Below, piece after piece: positions 8,528-17,599 of a stretch of DNA of 64,000 nt. The DNA is taken from the NCBI GenBank assembly GCA_944389475.1, contig CALXMM010000007.1, positions 1 through 64,000 on the forward strand, given 5' to 3'. The translations under genes and the position numbers were made by a program. A model generated the notes under the pieces. That model worked only from the letters and a program-made list of their open reading frames with translations, did no database searches and was not told the DNA's origin. Positions within the stretch are counted from its first letter, which is position 1, and every line of letters starts with the position of its first letter. Source of the stretch: an uncultured Clostridia bacterium (lineage in GTDB: Bacteria > Bacillota > Clostridia > TANB77 > CAG-508).

Positions 8528-10360
8528 ATGGAAACAAATGAAAGTAATAATGATAGCGTAAAACAATTATATGATTTATTAAATCATATTCCAGTAACTA
8601 AAAACAATGCTGCTAAAATAGAAGAAATTAAAAATGCAATTGGGAATAATGATTTAGCTAAGGCCTTACAAGGAATAAATGACTTAAATGAAGCTTTAAA
8701 AATAAAAAAAATAGAAATAAAGAAGATGCAAAGTAAAAAGAAAAAGGATGAGCAAGCAGCTTTTGAAAAAGAAAAGAAACAATTTGAAGCTGAACAAATA
8801 AAAGAAGATGAAGTGGAAAGATTTCCAAAAGAGCTTCAAGATTTGGATTTAGAAGAGGATTATATTGGATTGTTATTATATGATCCTAGATATATAGTAA
8901 GTTATAACTTTACTTATGATGAAGTGGCTTTTCAGGATGATAGAATGTTAAACCTATATAAAAGTGTTATCTTTATCGAAGGCGAAAAATATGCTCCAGA
9001 AGCTGTTAAAAGAAAATTTAACTTTGCCAAGACAACTAAGGAAGTATATGAATTAAAGAAACAATTAGTAACTCGTATAAAATTACAAAGAGTTGTTACT
9101 ATGGAAAAAGTATATACGGACTTAAAGAAATTATTTGTTTTGCGTAGATGGTATTTAAAGATACCAATAAAAGCAACACAGGATAAAGTTGTTGAGATTA
9201 GAAATTACGAATTATATGACCATATGTCTGTTGAAGAAGTAGAAAATGCTGTTGAACAGGTAACTGCAACAGAAAAGTTTAAAAGGTCTATATTAAATAG
9301 AGGATTAACAGAATTTTTAGAGCAAGGAGAAAATAATTTAACTACAGGAATTCCTTTACCATTTAAAAGATTAAGTAGAGAATTTAAAGGTATAAGGAAA
9401 GGCGAAACAATGGCAATTGCAATGCCTTCTAATGCTGGTAAGAGTAGATTTACCATTAATGTAGTAGCTAATTTGGGCTTTGTACATAAAAAAAGAACTT
9501 TAGTAATATCTAATGAGATGTCAGAAGATAAAATGAAATTATGTTTAATAACAACTGTTCTAAATGACCCAGAACTTCAAAAACTTCATGGTAAAAAATT
9601 GCATAAAACAGAAGGTGAATTACTTGACTTTAAATTTAGACCTGATGAGGGTTCAAATGTTAAGCTTGATAAGGATGGATTTATTTTACAAGAAGAGGGT
9701 GAAACAAGAGCTGATTTTGTAAAAAGATTAGCGAATATTTCTCAAGAATTTAGAGATACAATTGCTGTAACAGATTGGATTGATAAAGAAATAGATAATT
9801 CAATATATTTTATTAATATTACTGATAATACTAATGATGAATTATTAAAAGTTATTATGAATTATTATTATATGAAACATATTGAATATGTATTTTATGA
9901 TACTTTAAAAACAGATACTGAGCATATAGGTAATGGGGAAGAGGTAAAGAAAACAGCCACAATACTTTCTAATGTAGCTCAAAACTTTAATATGTTTATA
10001 TTTTCAACATTGCAATTAACAGAAACACCTACTTGGCCTATAAATTTAACAATAAATGATTTACAAGCAAGTAGAACAGTAAAAGAGGTTTTAGATACTC
10101 TTTGTTTAGTAAAACAAATAAATCGTGAAAACTTTAAAGATTACGAATATACAATAGAAGAAACGGATAAGGAAGCATTTGACCTTATAGAATATGAGGA
10201 CCCTGATGTTAGATATTATGCATGTGTTGTAGATAAAAACAGAGCAGGTGCTAAACCAAAATTATTATTTAGGCTTAATCTAGCTTATAATAGATGGGAA
10301 GAACTTGGATATTTAAGATTAAAACAACAAGCTGAAGATAAAAATCCATTAAATAATTAA
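8528..10360 (+). CDS. Divergent DnaB-like (SF4) RecA-fold ATPase
   Basis: This 610-residue protein has a charged coiled-coil N-terminus (about 10-100), a helical middle and a RecA-like ATPase core. The core starts TGIPLPFKRLSREFKGI, as in replicative DnaB helicases. It has a Walker A variant MPSNAGKSR with K305, the DnaB-like VISNEMSEDKM, a Walker B region YVFYDTLKTDT and a later STLQLTETP where DnaB has its SQLSR motif. The ATG at 8528 is chosen because AAAGGAG lies 7 bp upstream; an upstream in-frame TTG at 8510 has no RBS. No N-terminal DnaB domain is recognisable, so it is probably not the main replicative helicase. It is transcribed alone. Confidence 0.65.
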   Translation: METNESNNDSVKQLYDLLNHIPVTKNNAAKIEEIKNAIGNNDLAKALQGINDLNEALKIKKIEIKKMQSKKKKDEQAAFEKEKKQFEAEQIKEDEVERFPKELQDLDLEEDYIGLLLYDPRYIVSYNFTYDEVAFQDDRMLNLYKSVIFIEGEKYAPEAVKRKFNFAKTTKEVYELKKQLVTRIKLQRVVTMEKVYTDLKKLFVLRRWYLKIPIKATQDKVVEIRNYELYDHMSVEEVENAVEQVTATEKFKRSILNRGLTEFLEQGENNLTTGIPLPFKRLSREFKGIRKGETMAIAMPSNAGKSRFTINVVANLGFVHKKRTLVISNEMSEDKMKLCLITTVLNDPELQKLHGKKLHKTEGELLDFKFRPDEGSNVKLDKDGFILQEEGETRADFVKRLANISQEFRDTIAVTDWIDKEIDNSIYFINITDNTNDELLKVIMNYYYMKHIEYVFYDTLKTDTEHIGNGEEVKKTATILSNVAQNFNMFIFSTLQLTETPTWPINLTINDLQASRTVKEVLDTLCLVKQINRENFKDYEYTIEETDKEAFDLIEYEDPDVRYYACVVDKNRAGAKPKLLFRLNLAYNRWEELGYLRLKQQAEDKNPLNN

Positions 10361-10366
10361 AAGATA

Positions 10367-10406
10367 AATAAATGTAAACAGAATATATTGTTTACATTTA
10401 TTTTTT
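10367..10406 (+). terminator. Terminator after the DnaB-like gene
   Basis: A 13-bp perfect stem, AATAAATGTAAAC (10367-10379) with its complement (10390-10402), is followed by TTTT. Confidence 0.85.
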
Positions 10407-10466
10407 GTCCAAAATTTATCATATTTTTTTTACTTTCGAATATATATATTTAAGGAGGTACTAGTT

Positions 10467-10760
10467 ATGATAGATGAAAGAAATCAGACCAACATTAATG
10501 TAATGCAAAATGTTGTTTTAGAAAATAGAGAGAAATTAAATATTACAGGTATAAATGATATTTTAAGCTTTGATGACCAAGTAGTTATTCTTTCTACAGA
10601 ACTTGGTATGTTAACAGTTAAGGGAACAAATTTAAAAATAAATAAATTAAATATAGATGAAAGTGAAGTTAAAATAGAGGGTAATATTTCTAGCATTAAT
10701 TATAGTGGAGATACAGAAGAGAGAAAAGGTGAAAGTATTTTTAGTAAAATATTTAAATAG
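10467..10760 (+). CDS. yabP: Sporulation protein YabP
   Basis: YabP is a small sporulation protein needed for normal spore formation. The 97-residue product shows the family core: NVVLENREKLNITGINDI, then FDDQVVILSTELGMLTVKG and LNIDESEVKIEGNI. AAGGAGG lies 8 bp before the ATG. yabQ follows 14 bp downstream and a DivIC-like gene after that, the conserved yabP-yabQ-divIC order of spore formers. Confidence 0.93.
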   Translation: MIDERNQTNINVMQNVVLENREKLNITGINDILSFDDQVVILSTELGMLTVKGTNLKINKLNIDESEVKIEGNISSINYSGDTEERKGESIFSKIFK

Positions 10761-10774
10761 TATGGGAGTTTTAT

Positions 10775-11194
10775 ATGTTACAAGTTTATAATTTTTTTAT
10801 ATTTATTATTTTAGGTATGATTGTAGCATTCATATTTGATGTATTTAGAATACTACGAAAAACATTTAAAACAAACAATATAATTACATATTTAGAAGAT
10901 ATTTTGTTTTGGATAATTTCAGGCTTTTTGATAATGTTATCTATTTTTACATTTAATAACGGGGAAATTAGATTTTATCTGTTCATAGGACTTTTGCTAG
11001 GTATATTAATGTATATTATTTTGCTGACAAAATTAATAAATAAGATTTTATTAAAGATTTTAAAACCTTTTAGGGAAATATTTCAATTTATTCATTCAAT
11101 ATTAAAAAAATTATATAATTCGATAATAAATATTTCAAAAAAATGTAAAAATAAATCAAAAAAACCTATACAAAAAAACAATTATAATGTATAA
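10775..11194 (+). CDS. yabQ: Spore cortex biosynthesis protein YabQ
   Basis: YabQ is a membrane protein needed for spore cortex formation. The 139-residue protein starts with a helix (LQVYNFFIFIILGMIVAFIFDVFRILRK), then two further hydrophobic stretches at about 45-62 and 68-85. The tail is basic and Lys-rich (about 100-139). FDVFRILRK after the first helix is the family's recognisable motif. A GGGAG site lies 8 bp upstream. It sits between yabP and divIC as in other endospore formers. Confidence 0.92.
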   Translation: MLQVYNFFIFIILGMIVAFIFDVFRILRKTFKTNNIITYLEDILFWIISGFLIMLSIFTFNNGEIRFYLFIGLLLGILMYIILLTKLINKILLKILKPFREIFQFIHSILKKLYNSIINISKKCKNKSKKPIQKNNYNV

Positions 11195-11230
11195 TAAAAA
11201 AGAATTGATTATAGGAGAGAAAATATATTT

Positions 11231-11515
11231 ATGAAAAACGTTTTTAGAAATAAAAAAATATTAAAAATTATTATATTTTTAGTTGCATTATCATACTTTA
11301 TTTATATTATTGTAAATCAGCAAAAAACTTTAAATTCATATAAATCAGAACAAAGTTATGTTTCTTCTCAAATTCAAGATCAACAAGAGTATAAGAATGA
11401 ATTAGCAGATATGGAAGCAAACATAAATTCTGATGAGTATATCGAACAAATTGCAAGAGATAAGCTAGATATGCATTTACCAAATGAAAGAGTTTATGTT
11501 GATGCAAATAAATAA
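11231..11515 (+). CDS. divIC: Septum formation initiator, DivIC/FtsB family
   Basis: This is a 94-residue bitopic division protein. A short basic cytosolic start is followed by a transmembrane helix (about 10-28), then a coiled coil. The conserved C-terminal motif is YIEQIARDKLDMHLPNERVY. DivIC/FtsB forms a complex with FtsL and DivIB/FtsQ at the septum. Position directly after yabQ matches divIC of Bacillus and Clostridium. The AGGAGAG site lies 12 bp upstream. A 19-bp inverted repeat follows the stop. Confidence 0.9.
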   Translation: MKNVFRNKKILKIIIFLVALSYFIYIIVNQQKTLNSYKSEQSYVSSQIQDQQEYKNELADMEANINSDEYIEQIARDKLDMHLPNERVYVDANK

Positions 11516-11554
11516 GGTCTAAAATATTAATAATAGGATTCTAAAGTTTTTTAC

Positions 11555-11610
11555 ATATATATCTGTTATTAATTATATAATTTTATTCTTCATTAATAAC
11601 AGATATATAT
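11555..11610. repeat. Perfect 19-bp inverted repeat between divIC and rho
   Basis: ATATATATCTGTTATTAAT (11555-11573) is repeated as its exact complement at 11592-11610, with an 18-nt loop. No long T run follows on the plus strand, so it is not a textbook terminator. It lies in the rho leader and could be a terminator for the spore operon or a control element of rho. Confidence 0.7.
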
Positions 11611-11712
11611 TACATATGCTTTTCTTTTATCCATTTATTTTTCTATTCTAACTTTTTATCTAATAATATGATTTCTCACATAATTATTATAATTGAATAT
11701 AGGAGGGATTTT

Positions 11713-13044
11713 ATGAACTTAGAAGATTATAGTCTAAGTGAATTAAGAGAGCTTGCAAAAAATAAAAACATTAAAGGTTATTCTAAATATAAAAAGAGTG
11801 AATTAATTGACTTATTAAATGAAAACATCACAGATGAAAAAGAAAATTCAAAAAATAAAGAAAATGAACAACACGAAAATATTATTGTAGATGGAAATAC
11901 ATCATACAAGATTACAAATAGTGATGATAAAATTGCAGAAGGAATTCTTGAAGTATTACCTGATGGATATGGATTTTTAAGAGGTGAGAATTATCTTTCT
12001 ACACCTAATGATGTTTATATTTCACCTGTTCAAATTAGAAGATTTAAATTGGATACTGGTGACCAAATTAAAGGAATTTCAAGAATGGCTAAGGAAGGGG
12101 AAAGATTTCCTTCACTAATATTTGTTGGTGAAGTTAATGGAGAGCCACCTGAGAAAGCTTATAGAAGGAAAAAATTTGATGATTTAATTCCAATTTATCC
12201 TAATGAAAGAATTAAGCTAGAAACTACACCAAAAGAATATGCAATGAGAATAATAGATTTAATTAGCCCCATTGGAAAAGGTCAAAGAGGTATGATTGTT
12301 GCACCTCCAAAAGTAGGTAAAACAACATTAATAAAGAAATTTGCTAATTCAATATCTAAAAATAATCCAGAAATTGAATTAATTGTACTATTAATAGATG
12401 AAAGACCTGAGGAAGTTACAGATATGAAACGTTCAATAAACGGAGAAGTTATTTATTCTACATTTGATGAACTTCCAGAACATCATGTAAAAGTAGCTGA
12501 AATGGTTATAGAAAGATCAAAAAGATTAGTAGAACAAGGTAAGGATGTTGTTATTTTATTAGATAGTATTACAAGACTTGCTAGAGCATACAATTTGGTT
12601 ATTCCTTCATCTGGAAGAACATTATCTGGAGGACTTGATCCAAATGCACTACATAAACCTAAAAAATTCTTTGGTGCAGCGAGAAATATTGAAAATGGAG
12701 GAAGCTTAACAATACTTGCTACAGCTTTAATAGAGACTGGTAGCAGAATGGATGATGTAATTTTTGAGGAATTTAAGGGAACAGGTAATATGGAAGTTCA
12801 TCTAGATAGAAAACTTTCTGAGAAACGTATTTTCCCTGCAATTGATATTAATAAATCTGGTACTAGAAGGGAAGATTTATTACTTTCTCCAAAAGAAATA
12901 GAAACAGTGTATGCATTGCGTAAAGCTTTAAATAATTTACCAGTAGCTGAAGTAACTGAAAATATTATATCTCAAATGATAGCGACAAAAAATAATGCAG
13001 AATTTTTAGATAAAATAGATGTTTATTTAAGAAGATTTAAATAA
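11713..13044 (+). CDS. rho: Transcription termination factor Rho
   Basis: Rho is a hexameric RNA helicase that ends untranslated transcripts. The 443-residue protein has the N-terminal helical domain ([20 protein letters not shown]), with a short charged linker at about 38-60. The cold-shock-like RNA-binding domain follows ([16 protein letters not shown], about 77-92). The ATPase domain carries [10 protein letters not shown] (Walker A), [33 protein letters not shown] and SGGLDPNAL of the Q/R loops. The ATG at 11713 is chosen over an upstream in-frame ATG because AGGAGGGA sits just before it. Confidence 0.96.
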   Translation: MNLEDYSLSELRELAKNKNIKGYSKYKKSELIDLLNENITDEKENSKNKENEQHENIIVDGNTSYKITNSDDKIAEGILEVLPDGYGFLRGENYLSTPNDVYISPVQIRRFKLDTGDQIKGISRMAKEGERFPSLIFVGEVNGEPPEKAYRRKKFDDLIPIYPNERIKLETTPKEYAMRIIDLISPIGKGQRGMIVAPPKVGKTTLIKKFANSISKNNPEIELIVLLIDERPEEVTDMKRSINGEVIYSTFDELPEHHVKVAEMVIERSKRLVEQGKDVVILLDSITRLARAYNLVIPSSGRTLSGGLDPNALHKPKKFFGAARNIENGGSLTILATALIETGSRMDDVIFEEFKGTGNMEVHLDRKLSEKRIFPAIDINKSGTRREDLLLSPKEIETVYALRKALNNLPVAEVTENIISQMIATKNNAEFLDKIDVYLRRFK

Positions 13045-13121
13045 ATAATAGTGTTAAAAAACAGAAGATGATTCGCCTTCATTTGTTATAACTAACTACA
13101 TTATTCTTATTTAGAAAATAT

Positions 13122-13157
13122 AAATCCCATATCTCTATTAAAAAAGATATGGGATTT
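13122..13157. terminator. Bidirectional terminator between rho and asnS
   Basis: AAATCCCATATCT (13122-13134) pairs with AGATATGGGATTT (13145-13157). A/T-rich flanks on both sides suit both convergent genes. Confidence 0.8.
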
Positions 13158-13162
13158 ATTTA

Positions 13163-14554
13163 TTAAAAATCACAATTTTTTGGAGTTCTAGGGAAAGGAA
13201 TTACATCACGAATATTTTGCATTCCTGTTAAATACATTATTGCTCTTTCAAATCCTAAACCGAATCCAGAATGTACACAGCTTCCATATTTCCTTAAGTC
13301 TAGGTACCAATTATAATTTTCGATAGGCATATTAAGTTCTTTCATTCTATTAAGTAATTTTTCGTAATTTTCTTCTCTTTGACTACCTCCAATTATTTCA
13401 CCTATACCAGGAACTAATAAATCAGCTGCAGCAACTGTTTTATTATCATCATTTTGTTTCATATAAAATGCTTTAATATCTTTTGGATAATCAGTTACAA
13501 ATACAGGCTTTTTATATATTTTTTCACATAAATATCGTTCATGTTCTGTTTGTAAATCAACGCCCCAAGATACTTTAAATTCAAACTCATCATTATGTTT
13601 TTCTAATTCTTTAACAGCATCTGTATAACTTACTCTAATGAAATCAGAATTAATAACATGATTTAATCTATTTAACAAATCCTTATCTACAAAATTATTA
13701 AAAAATTCCATTTCCTCTGGGCAATTATCTAGGACATATTTAAAAGTATATTTAATCATATTTTCTGCTAGATCCATATCATCCTTTAAATCTGCAAAAC
13801 ATATTTCTGGTTCAATCATCCAAAATTCAGCAGCATGTTTTACTGTATTTGAGTCTTCTGCACGGAATGTTGGACCAAATGTATATACTTTATTAAAAGC
13901 TTCTGCGAATGTTTCGGCATTTAATTGTCCACTAACAGTTAAATGAGCAGGTTTACCAAAGAAATCCTTTGAAAAGTCAACATTTCCCTTATCATCTTTA
14001 GGAATATTATTTAAGTCAAAAGAATTGACATTAAACATTTCTCCAGCGCCTTCAGCATCACTTGCTGTAATTAAAGGTGTATTAACATAAACAAATCCTC
14101 TTTCTTGAAAGAACTTATGTATAGCATAAGCTAATACACTCCTAACACGAAATACTGCATTAAATGTATTTGCTCTAGGGCGTAGATGTGCTATTGTTCT
14201 TAAATATTCAAATGAATGTCTCTTTTTTTGTAATGGATAATCATTATCTGATAAAGATTCTATTTGTATTTCACTTGCATGTATTTCAAAAGGCTGTTTT
14301 GCATTATCTGTTAAAACAAATTCTCCTGTAACTTTTATCGCTGAACTTATTGTTATTTTTTTCACTTCATCAAAATTAGAAAGGGAATGGTCAAAAACAA
14401 TTTGAATATTTTTAAAAAATGTTCCATCATTTAATTCAATAAATCCAAAATTTTTTGAATCTCTTATTGTACGAACCCATCCTTCGATTGTAATAGTTTT
14501 ATTAGCATAATCATTTGTTTCATTATATAATTTTTTAACTGTTATTTTTTCCAT
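13163..14554 (-). CDS. asnS: Asparaginyl-tRNA synthetase AsnS
   Basis: This class IIb aminoacyl-tRNA synthetase charges tRNA-Asn. The 463-residue length is standard. The N-terminal OB-fold anticodon-binding domain includes [21 protein letters not shown]. Class II motif 2 is seen as [21 protein letters not shown], shorter parts of which are diagnostic of AsnRS. Motif 3 is [29 protein letters not shown] at the C-terminus. Having AsnRS means asparagine need not be made on tRNA through GatCAB. I see no T-box features in the short leader. Confidence 0.96.
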   Translation of the reverse strand: MEKITVKKLYNETNDYANKTITIEGWVRTIRDSKNFGFIELNDGTFFKNIQIVFDHSLSNFDEVKKITISSAIKVTGEFVLTDNAKQPFEIHASEIQIESLSDNDYPLQKKRHSFEYLRTIAHLRPRANTFNAVFRVRSVLAYAIHKFFQERGFVYVNTPLITASDAEGAGEMFNVNSFDLNNIPKDDKGNVDFSKDFFGKPAHLTVSGQLNAETFAEAFNKVYTFGPTFRAEDSNTVKHAAEFWMIEPEICFADLKDDMDLAENMIKYTFKYVLDNCPEEMEFFNNFVDKDLLNRLNHVINSDFIRVSYTDAVKELEKHNDEFEFKVSWGVDLQTEHERYLCEKIYKKPVFVTDYPKDIKAFYMKQNDDNKTVAAADLLVPGIGEIIGGSQREENYEKLLNRMKELNMPIENYNWYLDLRKYGSCVHSGFGLGFERAIMYLTGMQNIRDVIPFPRTPKNCDF

Positions 14555-14645
14555 TTTTGTTCTCCTCCATTCAATATTAGACCTTTTTATTATAAAATAT
14601 TATAGGTAAAAATTCAAGAAATAATCATGTTTTGTAAAAAATCAA

Positions 14646-14674
14646 TTTACTTATTTGGTAAAAGATGGTATAAT
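14646..14674 (+). promoter_or_regulatory. Sigma-A promoter for the 254-residue orphan gene
   Basis: TTTACT (14646-14651), a 17-bp spacer and TATAAT (14669-14674). The leader that follows holds a small hairpin, ATGGG (14682-14686) with CCCAT (14701-14705). Confidence 0.7.
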
Positions 14675-14750
14675 TAAGAGTATGGGTTAATATTTTTTAT
14701 CCCATGCTGTAAGTTCAATTCTAATTATTAATTAGGAAGGTATATACATC

Positions 14751-15515
14751 ATGTCTATTGCAACTGAACTCGGACAATCAACTTTGTCTTCTTGTAGTCA
14801 AGGTCCTTCAAATATGGAAATAAGCATGGTTAAACTACCAAGTAAGAATTCACCGGAATATGATGAATTATTTCCGCTTGTAAGAGTGGAAGATATTTCT
14901 CCGAATGATAGATTTATTAACGGTTATATACCAACATCTGCTAATCAAAGAAGAGTAAAAAGAAGTATAATGATGGCGATAAGCCCCCATAGTCATATGA
15001 TGAACTTTAGGAGAGCGGCAGTATTGCCTCGTTTTACAAAAAATGCTGATGGTAAATTAATGGTTTCTTTTAATGAAGAAGATAGACCAGCAGTTGGAAT
15101 GACTCCTGAATGGTGGGAAGAGTTTGCTCGAAATGCAGATAAAGTTAATCGTAGCAGACTTGGAACAGATTATGAATATGATGTTTTCTTAGGAACGGTT
15201 ATTAAAGATCTTGTTGAAAATAAAGGTTATGGCATTAGAGAAGCTTGGAAGATTACATGTGATAGCCAATTAATAGCATCAAATTTGGGTAAGCATAGTA
15301 AAAAAAGATATAAGCGTGCTCGACATGCCAAAGGTAAGATTTATGATGCAGAAAAGATTCGATTTATTCTTAAGGGACATAGTGAAAATTGTTTTTATAT
15401 TGTTGGGAACTATTCTGAAGGTAGGGATATTCGTTATACTGCATCCATGTTTGAAGCAGAGTATAAGAACACGGTTTATCTTAGAAGTGAAGGATGGATT
15501 GTGCTCGATAAATAG
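14751..15515 (+). CDS. Unidentified 254-residue protein
   Basis: I do not recognise this protein. It is soluble, with no signal or membrane segment. The first 25 residues are rich in Ser and Thr. It then has a basic patch (ANQRRVKRS, about 63-71), GMTPEWWEEFARNADKVNRSR in the middle, a Lys/Arg-rich segment KHSKKRYKRARHAKGK (about 182-197) and a C-terminal RSEGWIVLD. Codon use is visibly less AT-biased than in the neighbours. It has its own promoter, a leader of about 75 nt, AGGAAGG 10 bp before the ATG and its own terminator. Basic patches would allow nucleic-acid binding, but that is only a guess. Confidence 0.7.
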   Translation: MSIATELGQSTLSSCSQGPSNMEISMVKLPSKNSPEYDELFPLVRVEDISPNDRFINGYIPTSANQRRVKRSIMMAISPHSHMMNFRRAAVLPRFTKNADGKLMVSFNEEDRPAVGMTPEWWEEFARNADKVNRSRLGTDYEYDVFLGTVIKDLVENKGYGIREAWKITCDSQLIASNLGKHSKKRYKRARHAKGKIYDAEKIRFILKGHSENCFYIVGNYSEGRDIRYTASMFEAEYKNTVYLRSEGWIVLDK

Positions 15516-15535
15516 CTGACTACAATACAGCATAC

Positions 15536-15568
15536 AAAAAGGAGACTCTTTAATAGAGTCTCCTTTTT
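15536..15568 (+). terminator. Terminator after the 254-residue gene
   Basis: AAAAAGGAGACTCT (15536-15549) pairs with AGAGTCTCCTTTTT (15555-15568) around a 5-nt loop. This is a very stable, textbook hairpin. Confidence 0.92.
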
Positions 15569-15662
15569 GGTTGAATTTTAATTAAAAAATTAATTGTATT
15601 TTTTTTAAATATATGATATATGTTATCATGTAAATTCTACTAAGGAAAAGGAGGATTCAAAT

Positions 15663-16094
15663 TTGGATACAAAATATTCTATAGCATATACAGAAGTTTT
15701 AGAGATACTTAAATATATATCATTAGAAGACTATAATAAGATACCAAAAGATAAAATTAATTTATTTAAAACATATGCAAATAAAGATTATGTATTTAAG
15801 TATAATCCGAGAAAAACTTTAAATGAACAAAATGTATCTAAAATAGCCAAAGGGATAATTGCTATTTTATTTAGAGATTACTGGGCTACTCCTCATCAAA
15901 AAGAAAAAATACTAAAAAAAGAAAACTTTGATAGGCAAAAAATTCAAGAAGAAAATAAGAAAAAATATAATCCAGATAATATTTTTAAAGCAAATAATAA
16001 TATAAATAATGAATATTTACCAATTAATCAAAAAAAAGAAGGTTTTATTCATAAAATAATAAAATATATAAAAAATTATTTTAATAAATTATAA
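15663..16094 (+). CDS. Conserved-looking hypothetical protein, first gene of the mTERF-like unit
   Basis: A 143-residue soluble protein starting at TTG 15663, chosen because AAAAGGAGGA ends about 7 bp upstream. The N-terminal half contains YTEVLEILKYISLEDYNKIP and LNEQNVSKIAKGIIAILFRDY, which look like a helical domain. The C-terminal half is Asn/Lys-rich and ends in an amphipathic helix (GFIHKIIKYIKNYFNKL). I cannot name the family. The next gene, the mTERF-like repeat protein, begins 17 bp downstream, so the two are probably co-translated. Confidence 0.7.
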   Translation: MDTKYSIAYTEVLEILKYISLEDYNKIPKDKINLFKTYANKDYVFKYNPRKTLNEQNVSKIAKGIIAILFRDYWATPHQKEKILKKENFDRQKIQEENKKKYNPDNIFKANNNINNEYLPINQKKEGFIHKIIKYIKNYFNKL

Positions 16095-16111
16095 TTTTGA
16101 AAGGATTAAAT

Positions 16112-17332
16112 ATGGAAGAATTAAAGAAAAAGTTTCTAGATTTGGGATATACTGAAAAACAGATGAATAAAATTTTAAATTCAGTTCAATTAACTCCAAA
16201 AGTTTTATCTGAAAATTTAAAAAATACATTGGATTTTTTAACAGAATTAGGATTTCAACAAAAAGAAATAATTGAAATGACATTAAATTATCCAAATTTA
16301 TTACGTTATAGTACAAATAATTTAAAACAAAAAACAGATAATTTTAAGAATTTAGGGTATAGTAAAAAAGATTTTATTAAAATGCAAAAAGAATTACCTC
16401 AGCTATTAGGATATAGTATTGAAAATATAAATAATAAAATCAAGAACCTTTTAGATAATGGATATACTAATGATGACATTCTTAAGATGACAAAAAAATT
16501 ACCTCAATTATTAGGTTTGGCTACTCAAAATGTTAATCAAAGAATTGATGACTTAATAAATTTAGGATATGACAAAGAAACTGTATTAAAAATGACAAAA
16601 ACCTTTCCTTCAATTTATAGTTATAGCACGGAAAAAATTAATCAAAGAATTAATGATTTTAAAGAAATAGGGTATAGTAATGAAGAAATACATAAAATGA
16701 CAAAAGCATTACCTACATTATTTGGATTTGGTAAAGAGAAAATTAATGCTAGGATTGATGATTTAGTTGCAAGAGGATATACCAAAGATGAAGTAATGGA
16801 GATGACTAAAATATTTCCATCATTATATAGTTTAAGCCAAGAGACAGTAAATAATAGAATAGATGAAATAATTGCATTAGGATATAATAATGATGAAATG
16901 ATAAAGATAACAACAAGATTTCCATCTATCTATGGTTTAAGCTTAGAAAATCTAACACAAAAAATTGAATTTTATAATTATATAAACTTACATTCATTAC
17001 CAATAAGAGAACCAAAAAGATTAATGCAAAGTGTAGAATTAACTTATGCTAGATATATGTTTTTTAAAGATAGGGGAATAGACATAGATGAGAGTAATTC
17101 TCATAGGTTATTTATAGGCCAAAAAAGGTTTGAGACTCAATATGGAATAAAGAAAAATGAGTTACTAGAAAAATATAAATATGAAGATTTCAAAAGAAAT
17201 AAAAGTACTCAAGAGTTAGGAATTGAAACAATAGAAGAACAAAAAGATACAAGATTTTTAGATGATATAGCTAGAAAAATGAAACAAGATGAAAAACAAA
17301 TAAATAAAGATGATGATGAAGAAAGAATATAA
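16112..17332 (+). CDS. Eight-repeat mTERF-like helical protein
   Basis: A 406-residue protein built from eight tandem repeats of exactly 35 residues. The LGY/LGF-type marks fall at residues 11, 46, 81, 116, 151, 186, 221 and 256. Each unit reads roughly LGY-xxxEIxxMTxxxPxLxxxSxExINxRIxxL. The helix with a central proline, the helix beginning with Ser-x-Glu, and the end in LxxLG are the pattern of mTERF motifs, the helical repeats of eukaryotic organelle nucleic-acid-binding proteins. A non-repeat C-terminal domain (about 290-350) follows, then an acidic-basic tail. The ATG at 16112 has AAAGGA 6 bp upstream; an upstream TTG at 16097 lacks an RBS. Nucleic-acid binding is inferred from the fold only. 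Confidence 0.65.
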   Translation: MEELKKKFLDLGYTEKQMNKILNSVQLTPKVLSENLKNTLDFLTELGFQQKEIIEMTLNYPNLLRYSTNNLKQKTDNFKNLGYSKKDFIKMQKELPQLLGYSIENINNKIKNLLDNGYTNDDILKMTKKLPQLLGLATQNVNQRIDDLINLGYDKETVLKMTKTFPSIYSYSTEKINQRINDFKEIGYSNEEIHKMTKALPTLFGFGKEKINARIDDLVARGYTKDEVMEMTKIFPSLYSLSQETVNNRIDEIIALGYNNDEMIKITTRFPSIYGLSLENLTQKIEFYNYINLHSLPIREPKRLMQSVELTYARYMFFKDRGIDIDESNSHRLFIGQKRFETQYGIKKNELLEKYKYEDFKRNKSTQELGIETIEEQKDTRFLDDIARKMKQDEKQINKDDDEERI

Positions 17333-17336
17333 AATA

Positions 17337-17378
17337 AAATATAGTGAGAAAGAAACTATATTTTTCTCACTATATTTT
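17337..17378 (+). terminator. Terminator after the mTERF-like gene
   Basis: A perfect 15-bp stem, AAATATAGTGAGAAA (17337-17351) with its complement (17363-17377), begins just after the stop codon. Confidence 0.85.
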
Positions 17379-17457
17379 AAGGTATTATAAATAGAGAAGG
17401 GAGGTATAAATAGCTAAATAATTCAATATAAAATGTTAAAAAAAGAAATATATAACA

Positions 17458-17483
17458 TTGCACAAAATCAAAGTTTTGTGCAA
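17458..17483. repeat. 10-bp perfect hairpin in the gene desert
   Basis: TTGCACAAAA and TTTTGTGCAA are separated by 6 nt. On the minus strand it is followed by T-rich sequence, so it may end a minus-strand transcript containing the inverted 34-nt copy. Confidence 0.6.
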
Positions 17484-17565
17484 TAAGAGATAGGAGAAAA
17501 ATATATATTCAGTATGAGCCTAAACTTCTGTCGTTTCAAGGCTTTTAGCTGTTCTATACATACCA

Positions 17566-17599
17566 TTTTTTCTCCGTTTCGGAACTCAACTTCCATTTT
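17566..17599 (-). repeat. Inverted 34-nt copy of the ribosome-binding region of the gene at 19579
   Basis: Read on the minus strand, this block is identical over 34 nt to 19545-19578, the bases directly before the start codon at 19579. Similarity continues for a further dozen bases with small gaps. A plus-strand RNA from here would be antisense to that gene's ribosome binding site. A minus-strand reading gives RBS-like CGGAG and a 32-codon open frame, so it may instead be a decayed paralogue. Confidence 0.85.

Noticed and set aside
14555-14640. T-box leader before asnS
   Set aside because: No TGGNACCGCG-type T-box sequence and no long leader hairpin is seen.
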